From assembly GCF_003569805.1 (NCBI RefSeq), contig NZ_KZ984054.1:229856-293855 (forward strand): a DNA stretch of 64,000 nt. The letters run 5' to 3'. The notes beneath the pieces are model-generated. The model was not told the origin of the DNA and searched no databases. It worked only from the letters and a program-made list of their open reading frames with translations. The DNA is from Microbacterium halotolerans. Lineage in GTDB: Bacteria; Actinomycetota; Actinomycetes; Actinomycetales; Microbacteriaceae. A program made the translations under genes and the position numbers. Below, piece after piece: positions 44,097 to 54,475 of this stretch (position 1 is the stretch's first letter; each line of letters starts with the position of its first letter).

Positions 44097-47000
44097 ATGA
44101 AGATGACCTACCCGAAGTCCGCGTTCGGACCGGCCGCCGATGGTGCGAGCCGCGTGACTCCGTCGCCACGATTCCCCGACGTCGAGCGCGATGTCCTGAC
44201 GTTCTGGGAGCAGGACGATACGTTCCGCGCGTCGATCGAGCAGCGCGCGGGCGCCGATGAATGGGTGTTCTACGACGGCCCGCCGTTCGCGAACGGCCTT
44301 CCGCACTACGGACACCTTCTCACCGGATACGCGAAGGACCTGTTCCCGCGCTTCCAGACGATGCGAGGCAAGAAGGTCGACCGCGTCTTCGGCTGGGACA
44401 CGCATGGCCTCCCCGCCGAACTCGAGGCGATGAAGCAGCTCGGCATCACCGAGAAGAGCGAGATCGAGGCGATGGGCGTCGACGCCTTCAACGCCAAGGC
44501 ACGCGAGTCCGTGCTGGCGTACACGCGGGAGTGGCAGGACTACGTCACCCGCCAGGCACGCTGGGTGGACTTCGAGAACGGGTACAAGACCCTCAACCCC
44601 GGCTTCATGGAGAGCGTGCTCTGGGCGTTCAAGCAGCTCTACGACCGCGGCCTCGCCTACGAGGGCTACCGCGTGCTGCCGTACTGCTGGCGCGACCAGA
44701 CGCCGCTGAGCAACCACGAGCTCCGGATGGACGACGACGTCTACCAGGACAGGCAGGACCCGTCGGTGACGGTGTCGTTCCCCTTCACGGGGGAGAAGGC
44801 GCAGCAGCTCGGCATCGCGGGCGTGCGGGCGCTGGCCTGGACGACCACGCCGTGGACGCTGCCGACGAACCTGTCGCTCGCCGTCGGCCCCGGCGTCGAG
44901 TACGCGGTGGTGCCTGTCGGTCCGAACGGCGCGGCGGAGGGCGCCGCAGGTGAGGAGTTCCTGCTCGCGGCCGATCTGGTCGCCGCTCACGCGAGTGAGC
45001 TCGGCTACGACGAGCCGGATGAGGCGGTCGCCGCCATCCGGATGCGCGTCACAGGCGCAGAGCTGGCGGGCGCGACCTACGAGCCGCTGTTCGAGTACTT
45101 CACCGACGTCGAGACCTGGGGCACGCAGAACGCATGGCAGGTCATCGCCGACGACTACGTGACCACGGGCGACGGCACCGGCATCGTGCACCAGGCGCCC
45201 TACGGTGAGGACGACCACCGCGTGCACGAGGCGCACGGCATCCCGTCGATCGTCTCGCTCGGTGCCGACGGCCGGTTCCTCGACATGGTTCCGGATGTCG
45301 CAGGCCAACTGTGGTCGGATGCGAACACGCCGATCGTGCGGCTGCTCCGCCAGAACGGCAGGCTGCTGCGGCTGCGCTCGTACGAGCACAGCTACCCGCA
45401 CTGCTGGCGCTGCCGCAACCCGCTGATCTACATGCCGGTGTCGAGCTGGTTCGTGCGCGTCACGGAGATCAAGGACGAGTTGCTCGCGAACAACGAGCAG
45501 ATCACCTGGGCGCCCGAGAACGTCAAGCACGGGCAGTTCGGCAAGTGGCTCGAGGGCGCACGCGACTGGTCGATCAGCCGCAACCGCTACTGGGGCTCGC
45601 CGATCCCGGTGTGGAAGTCGGACGACCCGAACCACCCCCGCGTCGACGTGTACGGCTCGCTCGAGGAGCTCGAGCGCGACTTCGGCCGACTGCCGGTGGA
45701 CGAGCGGGGCGAGGTCGACATGCACCGCCCGTACATCGACGACCTCACCCGCCCGAACCCGGATGACCCGACGGGGCGGTCGACGATGCGCCGGATCGAG
45801 GACGTCTTCGACGTCTGGTTCGACTCCGGATCGATGCCGTTCGCGCAGGTGCACTACCCGTTCGAGAACAAGGACTGGTTCGACGCTCACGCGCCGGCCG
45901 ACTTCATCGTCGAGTACATCGGGCAGACCCGCGGCTGGTTCTACGTGATGCACGTGCTGTCGACGGCGCTGTTCGCCCGCCCGGCCTACACGGGCGTCAG
46001 CTGTCACGGCATCGTGCTCGGCAACGACGGTCAGAAGATGTCGAAGTCGCTGCGCAACTATCCGGATGTCAACGAGGTGTTCGACCGCGACGGCTCCGAC
46101 GCGATGCGCTGGTTCCTGATGTCGTCGTCCGTGCTGCGCGGAGGCAACCTCTCGGTCACCGAGGAGGGCATCCGTGCGGGCGTGCGAGAGTTCATGCTGC
46201 CGCTGTGGAACTCGTGGTACTTCTTCGCCACCTACGCCAACGCCGCGGGCTACGAGGCGAAGCGCTCCACGAACTCGACCGACGTGCTCGACCGCTACAT
46301 CCTGACGCTGCTCGGTGAGCTGGTGCGCGATGTCGCCGCCGACCTGGACGCGCTCGACTCGACCACGGCGTCCGCACGGCTGCGCGACTTCGCCGAGGTG
46401 CTCACCAACTGGTACGTGCGCCGCTCGCGCGACCGGTTCTGGCAGGGCGTGACGGACGATCCGGCCAGCACCGAGGCCTTCGACACGCTGTACACCGTGC
46501 TGGAGACGCTCACGCGCGTTGCCGCGCCGCTGCTTCCGCTCATCTCCGAGCGTGTGTGGCAGGGCCTCACCGGTGGGCGGAGCGTGCACCTGACCGACTG
46601 GCCGGATGCGGGCGAATTCCCGGATGCGGCCGAGATCCGCCGCGCAATGGACAGCGTGCGCGAGGCATCGAGCGTGGCCAACGCGCTGCGCAAGAAGCAG
46701 GGCCTGCGCGTGCGCCTGCCGCTGCAGAAGCTGACCGTCGTGACGTCGGGCACGGACGCACTGGCCCGCTTCGACGGCATTCTGCGCGAGGAGTTGAACG
46801 TCAAGCAGGTGTCGCTCGTCGAGTTGGGCGAGAGCACCGCAGCGGACTACGGTATCTCCCACAGCCTCACGGTGAACGCTCGCGCGGCGGGCCCGCGCTT
46901 GGGTAAGCAGGTGCAGCAGGTGATCAGGGCGTCGAAGACCGGCGACTGGTCGGAGACGGACGGCGTGGTGACGGCCGCGGGAATCGTCCTCGCCGACGGC

Positions 47001-47432
47001 GAGTACGAGCTGGCGCTGGAGACGACGGGGCGTCCGGATGGCGAAGCGCTCGCGCTGCTGCCGAGCGGCGGCTTCGTACTGCTCGAGACGACGACCACAC
47101 CGGAGCTGGAGGCCGAGGGGCTGGCGCGCGACGTCATCCGGGCCGTGCAGGACACACGCAAGGCCGCGGGCTTCGACGTCAGCGACCGGATCCGGCTCGA
47201 GCTCGGCTTCTCCTCACCGGAGGACGCAGAGGCCGTCCGTGCCGGGTTCGATGTGGCGGACGTCGCGGGCGAGACGCTGGCCGTCGGCGGGTGCGAGCTG
47301 TTCGACGGATCGTTCGAGCCCGACGCGGAGTTCGACCAGAAGATTCCGGCGGGAACCTATGCCAATGCAGGCGACATCCGCGTCGCCGTGACGCGCGTGG
47401 TCGTCGAGACCGTGCAGGTGGAGAGCCGATGA
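44097..47432 (+). CDS. ileS: Isoleucine--tRNA ligase, long (type 2) form
   Basis: A 1111-aa class Ia synthetase. HIGH-type motif PHYGH at residues 69-73, editing-domain segments ([27 protein letters not shown]), KMSKS at about 647 ([11 protein letters not shown]) and a long C-terminal region. Length and motifs match the eukaryote-like IleRS2 class, which is generally less sensitive to mupirocin. It is controlled by the T-box upstream. Its stop overlaps the folC start (ATGA, 47429-47432). Confidence 0.98.
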   Translation: MKMTYPKSAFGPAADGASRVTPSPRFPDVERDVLTFWEQDDTFRASIEQRAGADEWVFYDGPPFANGLPHYGHLLTGYAKDLFPRFQTMRGKKVDRVFGWDTHGLPAELEAMKQLGITEKSEIEAMGVDAFNAKARESVLAYTREWQDYVTRQARWVDFENGYKTLNPGFMESVLWAFKQLYDRGLAYEGYRVLPYCWRDQTPLSNHELRMDDDVYQDRQDPSVTVSFPFTGEKAQQLGIAGVRALAWTTTPWTLPTNLSLAVGPGVEYAVVPVGPNGAAEGAAGEEFLLAADLVAAHASELGYDEPDEAVAAIRMRVTGAELAGATYEPLFEYFTDVETWGTQNAWQVIADDYVTTGDGTGIVHQAPYGEDDHRVHEAHGIPSIVSLGADGRFLDMVPDVAGQLWSDANTPIVRLLRQNGRLLRLRSYEHSYPHCWRCRNPLIYMPVSSWFVRVTEIKDELLANNEQITWAPENVKHGQFGKWLEGARDWSISRNRYWGSPIPVWKSDDPNHPRVDVYGSLEELERDFGRLPVDERGEVDMHRPYIDDLTRPNPDDPTGRSTMRRIEDVFDVWFDSGSMPFAQVHYPFENKDWFDAHAPADFIVEYIGQTRGWFYVMHVLSTALFARPAYTGVSCHGIVLGNDGQKMSKSLRNYPDVNEVFDRDGSDAMRWFLMSSSVLRGGNLSVTEEGIRAGVREFMLPLWNSWYFFATYANAAGYEAKRSTNSTDVLDRYILTLLGELVRDVAADLDALDSTTASARLRDFAEVLTNWYVRRSRDRFWQGVTDDPASTEAFDTLYTVLETLTRVAAPLLPLISERVWQGLTGGRSVHLTDWPDAGEFPDAAEIRRAMDSVREASSVANALRKKQGLRVRLPLQKLTVVTSGTDALARFDGILREELNVKQVSLVELGESTAADYGISHSLTVNARAAGPRLGKQVQQVIRASKTGDWSETDGVVTAAGIVLADGEYELALETTGRPDGEALALLPSGGFVLLETTTTPELEAEGLARDVIRAVQDTRKAAGFDVSDRIRLELGFSSPEDAEAVRAGFDVADVAGETLAVGGCELFDGSFEPDAEFDQKIPAGTYANAGDIRVAVTRVVVETVQVESR

Positions 47433-48787
47433 GCGACAACGACCGCAACCGCGCGGATGCCGTCTACGAGACGCTGCTGGCGAGGGCGGGCGAGCGGTGG
47501 GTGCAGCCGCGCAAGGAGCGCACGGCACGCGTGCTGGAGCTGCTCGCCGACCCGCAGCACACCTTCCGGGTCGTGCACGTCACCGGCACGAACGGCAAGA
47601 CGTCGACGGCGCGCATCGTGGAGCGGCTCGTGCGGGCCCACGGTCTGCGCACCGGTCTGTTCACCAGCCCTCACCTGACGCGGTTCACCGAGCGGATCCT
47701 GATCGACGGCGAACCCATCGCCGACGATGCGGTGGCCGATGCATGGGACGAGATCTCGCCGTTCGTCGACATGGTCGACGCGGAGCTGTCGGAGTCCGAT
47801 GAAGAGCCGCTGACGTTCTTCGAGCTGCTGACGGTGCTCGCCTTCGCCGCCTGCGCGGACGCTCCCGTCGATGTGCTCGTGCTCGAGGTGGGTATGGGCG
47901 GCTCCTGGGACTCGACGAACACGGCGGACGGCGACGTCGCGGTGTTCGCGCCCATCGCGCTCGACCATGCGGATCGGCTCGGCGACACGATCGAGAAGAT
48001 CGCCGAGGTCAAGGCCGGCATCATCAAGCCGGGCGCTCGTGCGGTCTCGGCGCAGCAGACGCCCGAGGCCGAAGCAGTGCTGCGCCGTGTCGCGAAGGAG
48101 CAGGGTGCGACCGTCTCCTTCGAGGGCGAGGACTTCGCCCTCTCGGAGAGCAAGCTCGCCGTCGGCGGCCAGCTCGTCTCCATCCGAGGCCTGACGGGCG
48201 CATATGAGGAGCAGTATCTGCCGCTGTTCGGACGGCACCAGGGCGAGAACGCCGCCCTGGCCGTGGCCGCTGTGGAGTCGCTGATCGGCGATGCGTCGCA
48301 GCAGATCGCCGACAACGTGCTCTCCGAGGGGCTGCAGGAGGTCGTCTCACCGGGGCGGCTGCAGCTCGTCGGCGTGGAGCCGACCGTGATCATCGATGCC
48401 GCGCACAACCCGCACGGCGCGGCCTCGCTGGCGCGCGCGCTGCAGGACGCGTTCGACATCCAGGAGTGGGGCGTCGTTCTCGGCGTGCTCGACGACAAAG
48501 ACGCAGCGGGCATCATCGCTCAGCTCTCGCCCGTCGCCGCCCACATGTTCGTGACCGAGCCCGACTCGCCGCGCGCCGACTCGGCCGACTTCCTCGCGGA
48601 TCTCATCGAGGCGACCGGTCAGCGCGCCACGGTGCACCGCGATCTCTCCGACGCCGCCGAAGCCGCACGGGAGTGGGCGAACGGGGCGGAGAAGCGCGCC
48701 GTCGTCATCTCCGGCTCGGTCGTGCTCGTCGGTGAGGCGATCGCCCTCGCGGAGGCGGAAGGCTGGAAGGACGTGGAGCGCGGATGA
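47429..48787 (+). CDS. folC: Folylpolyglutamate synthase / dihydrofolate synthase
   Basis: A 452-aa Mur-ligase-family enzyme adding glutamate to dihydropteroate and folates. The P-loop is [15 protein letters not shown] (residues 51-65), then [29 protein letters not shown] and the C-terminal domain motif [18 protein letters not shown] 47429 has GGTGGAGAG upstream inside ileS. The start overlaps ileS and the stop overlaps the DUF4233 gene, so three genes are translationally linked. Confidence 0.97.
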   Translation: MSDNDRNRADAVYETLLARAGERWVQPRKERTARVLELLADPQHTFRVVHVTGTNGKTSTARIVERLVRAHGLRTGLFTSPHLTRFTERILIDGEPIADDAVADAWDEISPFVDMVDAELSESDEEPLTFFELLTVLAFAACADAPVDVLVLEVGMGGSWDSTNTADGDVAVFAPIALDHADRLGDTIEKIAEVKAGIIKPGARAVSAQQTPEAEAVLRRVAKEQGATVSFEGEDFALSESKLAVGGQLVSIRGLTGAYEEQYLPLFGRHQGENAALAVAAVESLIGDASQQIADNVLSEGLQEVVSPGRLQLVGVEPTVIIDAAHNPHGAASLARALQDAFDIQEWGVVLGVLDDKDAAGIIAQLSPVAAHMFVTEPDSPRADSADFLADLIEATGQRATVHRDLSDAAEAAREWANGAEKRAVVISGSVVLVGEAIALAEAEGWKDVERG

Positions 48788-49191
48788 CGCAGGAGCAGCC
48801 GAAGCAGGCCCGCTATCGCCCGCTGCAGGAGAAGCTCGGGCAGATCGTCCTGGTCAGCGAGGCGCTCGTGGCGTTCCTCGGAGGCCTGGTGCTCTACGGG
48901 CTCGACGCGACGGGGCCGATGCCCGCATGGTGGGGAGTGGTGGCCGGCTGCGTGATGGCCGTGCTGTTCTTCCTCGCATCCGGGCTGCTGCGCTGGCCAT
49001 GGGGCTACGCCGTCGGATGGGCGCTGCAGGTGATCGTGCTGCTCGGCGGGTTCCTCGAGACGGGCCTGTTCATCGCGGCACTGGTCTTCGGCGGCCTGTG
49101 GGCGTACGCCGTGGTGTGGGGCTCACGCACGGAACGGCGCGTGCAGCGCCAGCGCGCCGCGTACGAGCGGGAACACGGCGGCGAGGCCTGA
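48784..49191 (+). CDS. DUF4233 membrane protein
   Basis: A 135-aa protein with four hydrophobic segments (about residues 20-42, 48-67, 72-90, 93-112) and a basic cytoplasmic tail. Its position directly after folC with an ATGA overlap is the usual context of DUF4233 in actinobacteria. The function is unknown; the context suggests a link to folate or cell-envelope metabolism but nothing specific. Confidence 0.88.
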   Translation: MTQEQPKQARYRPLQEKLGQIVLVSEALVAFLGGLVLYGLDATGPMPAWWGVVAGCVMAVLFFLASGLLRWPWGYAVGWALQVIVLLGGFLETGLFIAALVFGGLWAYAVVWGSRTERRVQRQRAAYEREHGGEA

Positions 49192-49299
49192 CAGACTGGT
49201 GTCGACCTGTTCGCGTCGGTGACGATCGTGTCGCCGCGACGGAAGATCGCAGGGCACCCGGGGACACGCGCCGGGCCCTCACGAACGAAAGAGGAACAC

Positions 49300-49713
49300 A
49301 TGCCTACGGAAGAGACCCTCGTCCTCGTCAAGCCGGACGGCGTCGCCCGCGGCCTGACCGGTGAGATCCTCGCGCGCATCGAGCGCAAGGGGTACTCGCT
49401 CGTCGACCTGCGCCTCGTAGAGCCCAGCCGCGAACGCCTCGCGAAGCACTACGCGGAGCACGAGGGCAAGCCGTTCTACGAGCCGCTGCTCGAGTTCATG
49501 ATGTCGGGCCCGTCGGTCGCCATCCGCCTCACAGGCGATCGCGTCATCGAGGGCTTCCGGTCACTGGCCGGCACCACCGACCCGACCAGCGCCGCGCCGG
49601 GAACGATCCGCGGGGACCTCGGTCGCGACTGGGGCCTGAAGGTGCAGCAGAACCTCGTGCACGGTTCGGACAGCCAGGAGTCGGCGGCCCGGGAACTCTC
49701 GATCTGGTTCTGA
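49300..49713 (+). CDS. ndk: Nucleoside diphosphate kinase
   Basis: A 137-aa NDK transferring the gamma-phosphate between nucleoside tri- and diphosphates. LVLVKPDGVARGLTGEI opens the fold, and the phospho-histidine is H121 in NLVHGSDS. ATG 49300 is chosen because GAGGA lies 5 nt upstream and the family begins a few residues before LVLVKPD. It is followed by a clear terminator. Confidence 0.98.
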   Translation: MPTEETLVLVKPDGVARGLTGEILARIERKGYSLVDLRLVEPSRERLAKHYAEHEGKPFYEPLLEFMMSGPSVAIRLTGDRVIEGFRSLAGTTDPTSAAPGTIRGDLGRDWGLKVQQNLVHGSDSQESAARELSIWF

Positions 49714-49720
49714 GCAGGAA

Positions 49721-49753
49721 CGGAGCCCCCGCCGCGCTGCGGTGGGGGCTCCG
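49721..49753. terminator. Terminator after ndk
   Basis: CGGAGCCCCCGCC (49721-49733) pairs with GGTGGGGGCTCCG (49741-49753), one wobble, between convergent ndk and the VKOR gene. Confidence 0.85.
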
Positions 49754-49763
49754 TGCATCCGGG

Positions 49764-50360
49764 CTAGAGGAATTCGACCAGCACGTTCAGCCGGATCTGT
49801 GCAAGCACCGCGATGATCGCGTAGCTCACGACCGTGAACAGCGGTACCCAGCCGGCCAGCTTGTCGGCCGCCTTTCCCGCACGGGACCCGAGGGGGATCG
49901 CGCCGATGCGGATGGCGTGCAGCACGACGGCGTAGAACGACGGAATGGTGACCGACCACGTCACCATGCACCACGGGCACAGCGTCGACAGGCTGAAGAT
50001 CGACTGGAAGATGAGCCAGCAGATGAAGCCGAAGGCGAAGGTCATGCCGACTGTGAACAGCGCCCAGAACCACTTCGGGAACCTCACCCCGCCGAGGATC
50101 GCCACGCCGACGACGAGCGGCGCCATCCACCCGGCGACTCCGATGAGGGGGTTCGGGAAGCCGAAGGCCGATCCCTGCCACTCGTTGAGATTCTTCGTGC
50201 ACTGCACGAGGACGCTGAAGTCGCAGCCGGCAGTCGTGCCGGGGTTCTCCAGCACGTCGAACTTCTCGATCGTGAGGGTGAAAGCCGCGATCCATCCGAT
50301 CACGGCCGCGATGATCAACCAGACGCCGAGGGCAGTCGGCCGGGTGCGTGTGCTGGGCAT
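49764..50360 (-). CDS. Vitamin K epoxide reductase (VKOR) family protein
   Basis: A 198-aa membrane protein with five hydrophobic helices. Loop cysteines C46 and C54 and the active-site CPWC (C127, C130) are all present, as in bacterial VKORs that reoxidise DsbA-like proteins using menaquinone. There is no fused thioredoxin domain, so a separate DsbA partner must be encoded elsewhere. ATG 50360. It diverges from the rne promoter region. Confidence 0.93.
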   Translation of the reverse strand: MPSTRTRPTALGVWLIIAAVIGWIAAFTLTIEKFDVLENPGTTAGCDFSVLVQCTKNLNEWQGSAFGFPNPLIGVAGWMAPLVVGVAILGGVRFPKWFWALFTVGMTFAFGFICWLIFQSIFSLSTLCPWCMVTWSVTIPSFYAVVLHAIRIGAIPLGSRAGKAADKLAGWVPLFTVVSYAIIAVLAQIRLNVLVEFL

Positions 50361-50584
50361 GAGCAGATTATGACACCGTCAGATACACGCCCTCTGATCC
50401 GCGCATGCGATAATGGCACGCAAGGCGCAACCCGCGGGGGATCCGCGAACCGCGCTGAAGAGACTTCGAGGCGGAAGCCTCTCGCGACCAGAGCGAACGC
50501 CGGTCGACGCAGTTCGCGGGCCCGGGAAGGGCTCGCTCGAGAATTCCGGGCGCGCACAAGCGCTCGTCGAGGAGTACGCCAGAG
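50361..50584 (+). promoter_or_regulatory. rne promoter and long 5' leader
   Basis: GATAAT at 50409-50414 is a good -10; no clear -35 is visible. This would leave a 5' leader of about 165 nt rich in GC hairpins. RNase E homologues in other bacteria regulate their own mRNA through the leader; whether this occurs here is inference. A 60-codon frame starting at 50413 has no room for a ribosome binding site and is not supported. Confidence 0.45.
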
Positions 50585-53230
50585 ATGGCCGATGAGAACA
50601 ATGAACACAGCGAGCACGACACCTTCGACACCGCCCCTGCCGAGGAGGTAGCGACGCGACGCGCCGAGGCGGCGCCCGACGCGGTCGCGGGGTCGGTCAA
50701 CGACACGCCGGGGGAGTCCGCGGTCGAGTGGAACGACGCCCCTGAGGGCGTGGCCGGGGATCAGCGCGACGCCGGGCGGGCGGATGACACCGGAGATCCG
50801 GATCGCAGCACTGCGCCGGAGGGCGCCGGTGATGAAGCGGCTCAGGACGATGCGGCCTCCGTTGCAGACGAGTCGGCCGAGGAGCGGGCGACTGCGCAGG
50901 GCGGGAAGAACCCGGATCCGGTCGCAGCAGACGACGACAAGCCGGGCGACGCCCCGGACGAGCAGGCTCCCGCTGGAGCGGCCGACGGCGAGCAGAATCG
51001 CGGCGACGAGGCAGTCGGATCACCGGATGCGTCGACCGCGGAGAAACCTGCACCGGAGACGAACGAATCCGAGCCGGAGGAACCGGAGCGCCTCACCGCG
51101 GTGAGCCTGGGGCTGCTTCCGGAGACGTTCGTGTCATCGCCGTCGACTGCGCTGCACTTCTACGCACCGGAGATCGCCCCGCTGCCGGCGCTTTCGCGCG
51201 ACGCCGACCCGCGCATCGACGGTCGTCGCGATGATGATCGGCGTGACGACTCGCGCGATGATGACGATGACTCATCGGCGCGCGGCAACCGCAGGCGCCG
51301 TCGCCGCGGCGGCAAGGGCGGCGGATCCGATCGTCAGCCCGAGCTGATCACGGAGCCGCAGGCCATCAAGGGCTCGACACGCCTCGAGGCTAAGAAGCAG
51401 CGCCGCAGGGACGGCCGTGAGGCCGGTCGCCGGCGGTCGGTCGTCACCGAAGCGGAGTTCCTCGCCCGACGCGAGTCGGTCGATCGCCAGATGGTGGTGC
51501 GCTCGAAGAAGGGCCGCGTGCAGATCGGCGTGCTCGAGGACAAGGTGCTGGTCGAGCACTATGTCGCGCGCGACCAGGACGCGTCGCTGATCGGCAACGT
51601 CTACCTCGGCCGGGTGCAGAACGTGCTCCCCAGCATGGAGGCTGCATTCGTCGACATCGGGCGCGGACGCAACGCCGTGCTCTACTCAGGCGAGGTCGAC
51701 TGGGACGCCGTCGAGACCGGCAACCAGCCTCGCCGCATCGAACTCGCGCTCAAGCCGGGCGACCGCGTGCTGGTGCAGGTGACGAAGGATCCGGTCGGCC
51801 ACAAGGGTGCCCGTCTGACGAGTCAGGTCTCACTGCCGGGTCGCTACCTGGTCTACGTGCCGGGCGGCTCGATGAACGGCATCTCGCGCAAGCTTCCGGA
51901 CAACGAGCGGCAGCGGCTGAAGAAGATCCTGAAGCAGGTGCTTCCTTCGTCCAGCGGCGTCATCGTGCGCACCGCGGCAGAGGGCGCCACTGAGGAACAG
52001 CTCACGCGCGACGTCAACCGTCTGACCAGCCAGTGGGAGCACGTCAGGCAGGCCGTGGAGAAGGGCAGCGCCCCGAGCCTGCTGCACAGCGAACCCGACC
52101 TGCTGGTCAAGATCGTCCGCGACGTCTTCAATGAGGACTTCACGAAGATGCTCATCCAGGGCGATGACGCATACGGCACCATCACAACCTACCTCGAGCA
52201 GGTCGCACCCGATCTGCTCGACCGCGTCGAGCGCTACGACGGCGAGCAGGATCCGTTCGACGCCTTCCGCGTGACGGAGCAGATCGAGAAGGCGCTCGAC
52301 CGCAAGGTCTGGCTGCCCTCCGGCGGCTCCCTCGTCATCGACCGCACCGAGGCGATGACTGTGGTCGACGTGAACACGGGCAAGTTCGTCGGAAGCGGCG
52401 GCAATCTCGAAGAGACCGTCACCAAGAACAACCTCGAGGCCGCGGAGGAGATCGTGCGCCAGCTGCGGCTGCGCGACATCGGCGGAATCGTCGTGGTCGA
52501 TTTCATCGACATGGTGCTCGAGTCGAACCGCGACCTCGTGCTGCGCCGTCTCATCGAGTGCCTCAGCCGTGATCGCACCAAGCATCAGGTCGCCGAAGTG
52601 ACGTCACTCGGGCTCGTGCAGATGACGCGCAAGAAGCTCGGCCTGGGGCTGCTCGAGACGTTCAGCGAGGCGTGCGAGGTCTGCGCAGGCCGCGGCGTGA
52701 TCGTGCATCACGATCCGGTTGCCAAGCACCGTTCGTCCGGCGGCGGCAGTCGTCGCGGTCGGGGCGGCGGCGGCTCGAACGGCAGCGGATCTCACAAGCA
52801 GGGATCGAACGACGCGTCGGGCTCGCACGGGAACAGCAGCGGCAATGGTGCGACCCACGTCATCACCGACGGCGTGAAGTCGGCACTGGCGCAGATCGCG
52901 GCATCGACGATCCCAGCAGCGCAGGAGCCGGAGCAGAAGGATCCCGCCGTCGAGATCGCACTGCCAGAGGGCCCCCGCCAGGAGCCCGCCGCGGAGGAGC
53001 GGTCGAAGAAGCCCCGGCGCAAGCGCTCGGACAAACAGGACCGCGGTCAGCGGACCGAGCAGGCTCCCGAGCGACCGAAGTCCGAGAAGGAGCAGCTGCT
53101 CGACTCGGTTCTCAGCGCACTGCCCGAGCCCAAGGAACCCGGACACGGCCGCAACCGCACCAAGAGCCGTCGCGTCACAACCGCAGCCCTCACTGGCACC
53201 GCCGTCGAGGTCAACCCCACCGACGACTGA
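50585..53230 (+). CDS. rne: Ribonuclease E/G
   Basis: An 881-aa endoribonuclease, actinobacterial type with the catalytic core in the middle. Residues 1-250 are acidic and disordered, then a basic stretch (RGNRRRRRRGGKGGG), then the S1 domain from about 310. The catalytic Asp pair is at about 595 (VVDVNTGKFVG) and 639 (VVVDFIDM), and the zinc-link is CEVC near 697-700. The C-terminal tail is Gly/Ser- and Lys/Arg-rich and probably scaffolds a degradosome. It processes rRNA precursors and degrades mRNA. Confidence 0.97.
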   Translation: MADENNEHSEHDTFDTAPAEEVATRRAEAAPDAVAGSVNDTPGESAVEWNDAPEGVAGDQRDAGRADDTGDPDRSTAPEGAGDEAAQDDAASVADESAEERATAQGGKNPDPVAADDDKPGDAPDEQAPAGAADGEQNRGDEAVGSPDASTAEKPAPETNESEPEEPERLTAVSLGLLPETFVSSPSTALHFYAPEIAPLPALSRDADPRIDGRRDDDRRDDSRDDDDDSSARGNRRRRRRGGKGGGSDRQPELITEPQAIKGSTRLEAKKQRRRDGREAGRRRSVVTEAEFLARRESVDRQMVVRSKKGRVQIGVLEDKVLVEHYVARDQDASLIGNVYLGRVQNVLPSMEAAFVDIGRGRNAVLYSGEVDWDAVETGNQPRRIELALKPGDRVLVQVTKDPVGHKGARLTSQVSLPGRYLVYVPGGSMNGISRKLPDNERQRLKKILKQVLPSSSGVIVRTAAEGATEEQLTRDVNRLTSQWEHVRQAVEKGSAPSLLHSEPDLLVKIVRDVFNEDFTKMLIQGDDAYGTITTYLEQVAPDLLDRVERYDGEQDPFDAFRVTEQIEKALDRKVWLPSGGSLVIDRTEAMTVVDVNTGKFVGSGGNLEETVTKNNLEAAEEIVRQLRLRDIGGIVVVDFIDMVLESNRDLVLRRLIECLSRDRTKHQVAEVTSLGLVQMTRKKLGLGLLETFSEACEVCAGRGVIVHHDPVAKHRSSGGGSRRGRGGGGSNGSGSHKQGSNDASGSHGNSSGNGATHVITDGVKSALAQIAASTIPAAQEPEQKDPAVEIALPEGPRQEPAAEERSKKPRRKRSDKQDRGQRTEQAPERPKSEKEQLLDSVLSALPEPKEPGHGRNRTKSRRVTTAALTGTAVEVNPTDD

Positions 53231-53244
53231 CGCCACTGCGCAAC

Positions 53245-53304
53245 TCTTCATTTCTGGCACATCTCCGGGTGGGCACACCACCGCAGATGTGCCAGAAATG
53301 AAGA
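53245..53304. repeat. Perfect 20-bp inverted repeat with 20-nt loop
   Basis: Arms 53245-53264 and 53285-53304 are exact reverse complements, between the convergent rne and DUF4031 genes. The stem is only moderately GC-rich and the loop is itself structured. It may terminate both genes or be a palindromic repeat element. Confidence 0.75.
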
Positions 53305-53313
53305 AATAGGGCG

Positions 53314-53580
53314 TCAGGGGCGGTCGCGCTGGCGCACACGGAGCCCGGATGCCGTGAGGCGGCGGACGAGGTCGCGGCCCGTCACCGGCTCGGCGCCGGC
53401 TGCGATGAGGCGATCGACGACCTCTTCAGGGACGTCGTAGTGGTCCAGGTCGAAGCTGCGCGGGTGCAGGCCTTGGTCAGCGGCGAAGGCGTGCAGCTCG
53501 TCGAGCGACGCGTCGCTGACGAGGTGCGCCCACAGTCGCCCGTGCGCCGGCCACATCGGTTTGTCGATCAGCACACTCAT
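53314..53580 (-). CDS. DUF4031 domain-containing protein
   Basis: An 88-aa protein starting MSVLIDKPMWPAHGRLWAH, the diagnostic opening of DUF4031. Asp, Trp and His residues cluster in the first 20 residues (a possible metal or nucleotide site), followed by DLDHYDVPEEVVDRLIAAGA. The role is unknown. It is transcribed alone, facing rne. Confidence 0.9.
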   Translation of the reverse strand: MSVLIDKPMWPAHGRLWAHLVSDASLDELHAFAADQGLHPRSFDLDHYDVPEEVVDRLIAAGAEPVTGRDLVRRLTASGLRVRQRDRP

Positions 53581-53640
53581 GATCTGAGCCTACGACCAGA
53601 CACGCGGGCGGCGCGCTTTGCCTGAAACGCCGTCGTCCGG

Positions 53641-53789
53641 TAAAGTTAACCGTTGGTGCGTGAGGTGATTCCTCCCGAGGGCCTCAGTTGAGCAGCCCGA
53701 GTCCGCGCCCCGGAGCCTGCGTCAGTAGCAGGCCGCAGTCCTCCCGTGTGATTTCGGAGCCACGAGCTCCCCGATGAAACAGGTATGAA
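53641..53789 (+). promoter_or_regulatory. Promoter and leader of the rplU-rpmA operon
   Basis: TAAAGTTAACC at 53641-53651 looks like the -10 region. The leader of about 130 nt holds several small hairpins, for example GGAGCCACGAGCTCC near 53756-53770. L21 leaders regulate ribosomal protein operons in other phyla, but I cannot match this sequence to a known class. Confidence 0.4.
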
Positions 53790-54098
53790 GTGGTATACGC
53801 AATTGTGCGCGCCAGTGGCCGACAGGAGAAGGTCGAGGTCGGCTCGGTGATCCAGCTGAACCGTGTCCAGGCGGCACAGGGCGAGACCATCGAGCTCCCC
53901 GCCGTTCTGTTCGTGGACGGCGACACCGTGACGTCCGACGCAGACAAGCTGGCGAAGATCAAGGTCACCGCTGAGATCGTCAAGGACCTGCGCGGTCCGA
54001 AGATCGTCATCCAGAAGTTCAAGAACAAGACCGGCTACAAGAAGCGCCAGGGGCACCGTCAGGACCTCACGCGCGTCAAGATCACCGGTATCAAGTAA
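53790..54098 (+). CDS. rplU: 50S ribosomal protein L21
   Basis: A 102-aa L21 (GTG start), beginning [18 protein letters not shown] and ending with the basic RNA-binding stretch [21 protein letters not shown], where L21 contacts 23S rRNA. It is paired with rpmA 16 bp downstream, the universal L21-L27 arrangement, then obgE. Confidence 0.98.
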   Translation: MVYAIVRASGRQEKVEVGSVIQLNRVQAAQGETIELPAVLFVDGDTVTSDADKLAKIKVTAEIVKDLRGPKIVIQKFKNKTGYKKRQGHRQDLTRVKITGIK

Positions 54099-54114
54099 GC
54101 GCGGAAGGCTCGAA

Positions 54115-54366
54115 ATGGCACATAAGAAGGGCGCAAGCTCATCCCGTAACGGTCGCGATTCCAACCCCCAGTACCTCGGAGTCAAGCGCTTCGGCGGTCA
54201 GGAGGTCAACGCAGGCGAGATCCTCGTTCGCCAGCGCGGCACCAAGTTCCACCCCGGCGTCAACGTCGGTCGTGGCAAGGACGACACGCTGTTCGCTCTC
54301 GAGACGGGCGCCGTGGAGTTCGGTCACAAGGGCGGTCGCAAGGTCGTCAACGTCGTCGCAGCCTGA
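54115..54366 (+). CDS. rpmA: 50S ribosomal protein L27
   Basis: An 83-aa L27. The N-terminus [18 protein letters not shown] reaches the peptidyl-transferase centre, and no Firmicute-type cleavable N-terminal extension is present. The body ([20 protein letters not shown]) is fully conserved in type. A ribosome binding site GGAAGG precedes ATG 54115. Confidence 0.98.
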   Translation: MAHKKGASSSRNGRDSNPQYLGVKRFGGQEVNAGEILVRQRGTKFHPGVNVGRGKDDTLFALETGAVEFGHKGGRKVVNVVAA

Positions 54367-54391
54367 TCGGTCGCATGACGCGATAGCTTTC

Positions 54392-54431
54392 GGAACGGGG
54401 CGGGCTTCGGCTCGCCCCGTTCCTTCTTTTT
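54392..54431 (+). terminator. Intrinsic terminator after rpmA
   Basis: GGAACGGGGCG pairs with CGCCCCGTTCC around a GGCTTCGGCT-like loop, followed by CTTCTTTTT, the clearest T-tract in the window. obgE therefore probably has its own promoter as well. Confidence 0.92.
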
Positions 54432-54475
54432 CCGGATGGAGCATCCGGGCACGGCATCAACGCTAGTGAGGCACC

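Noticed and set aside
43986..46862. 958-codon minus-strand frame
   Set aside because: Antisense to ileS, with Arg/His/Val-rich composition typical of the shadow frame of a GC-rich gene and no domain motif.
50413..50595. 60-codon upstream frame before rne
   Set aside because: Its ATG lies in the -10 box, so it could only be translated from a different promoter; no ribosome binding site.
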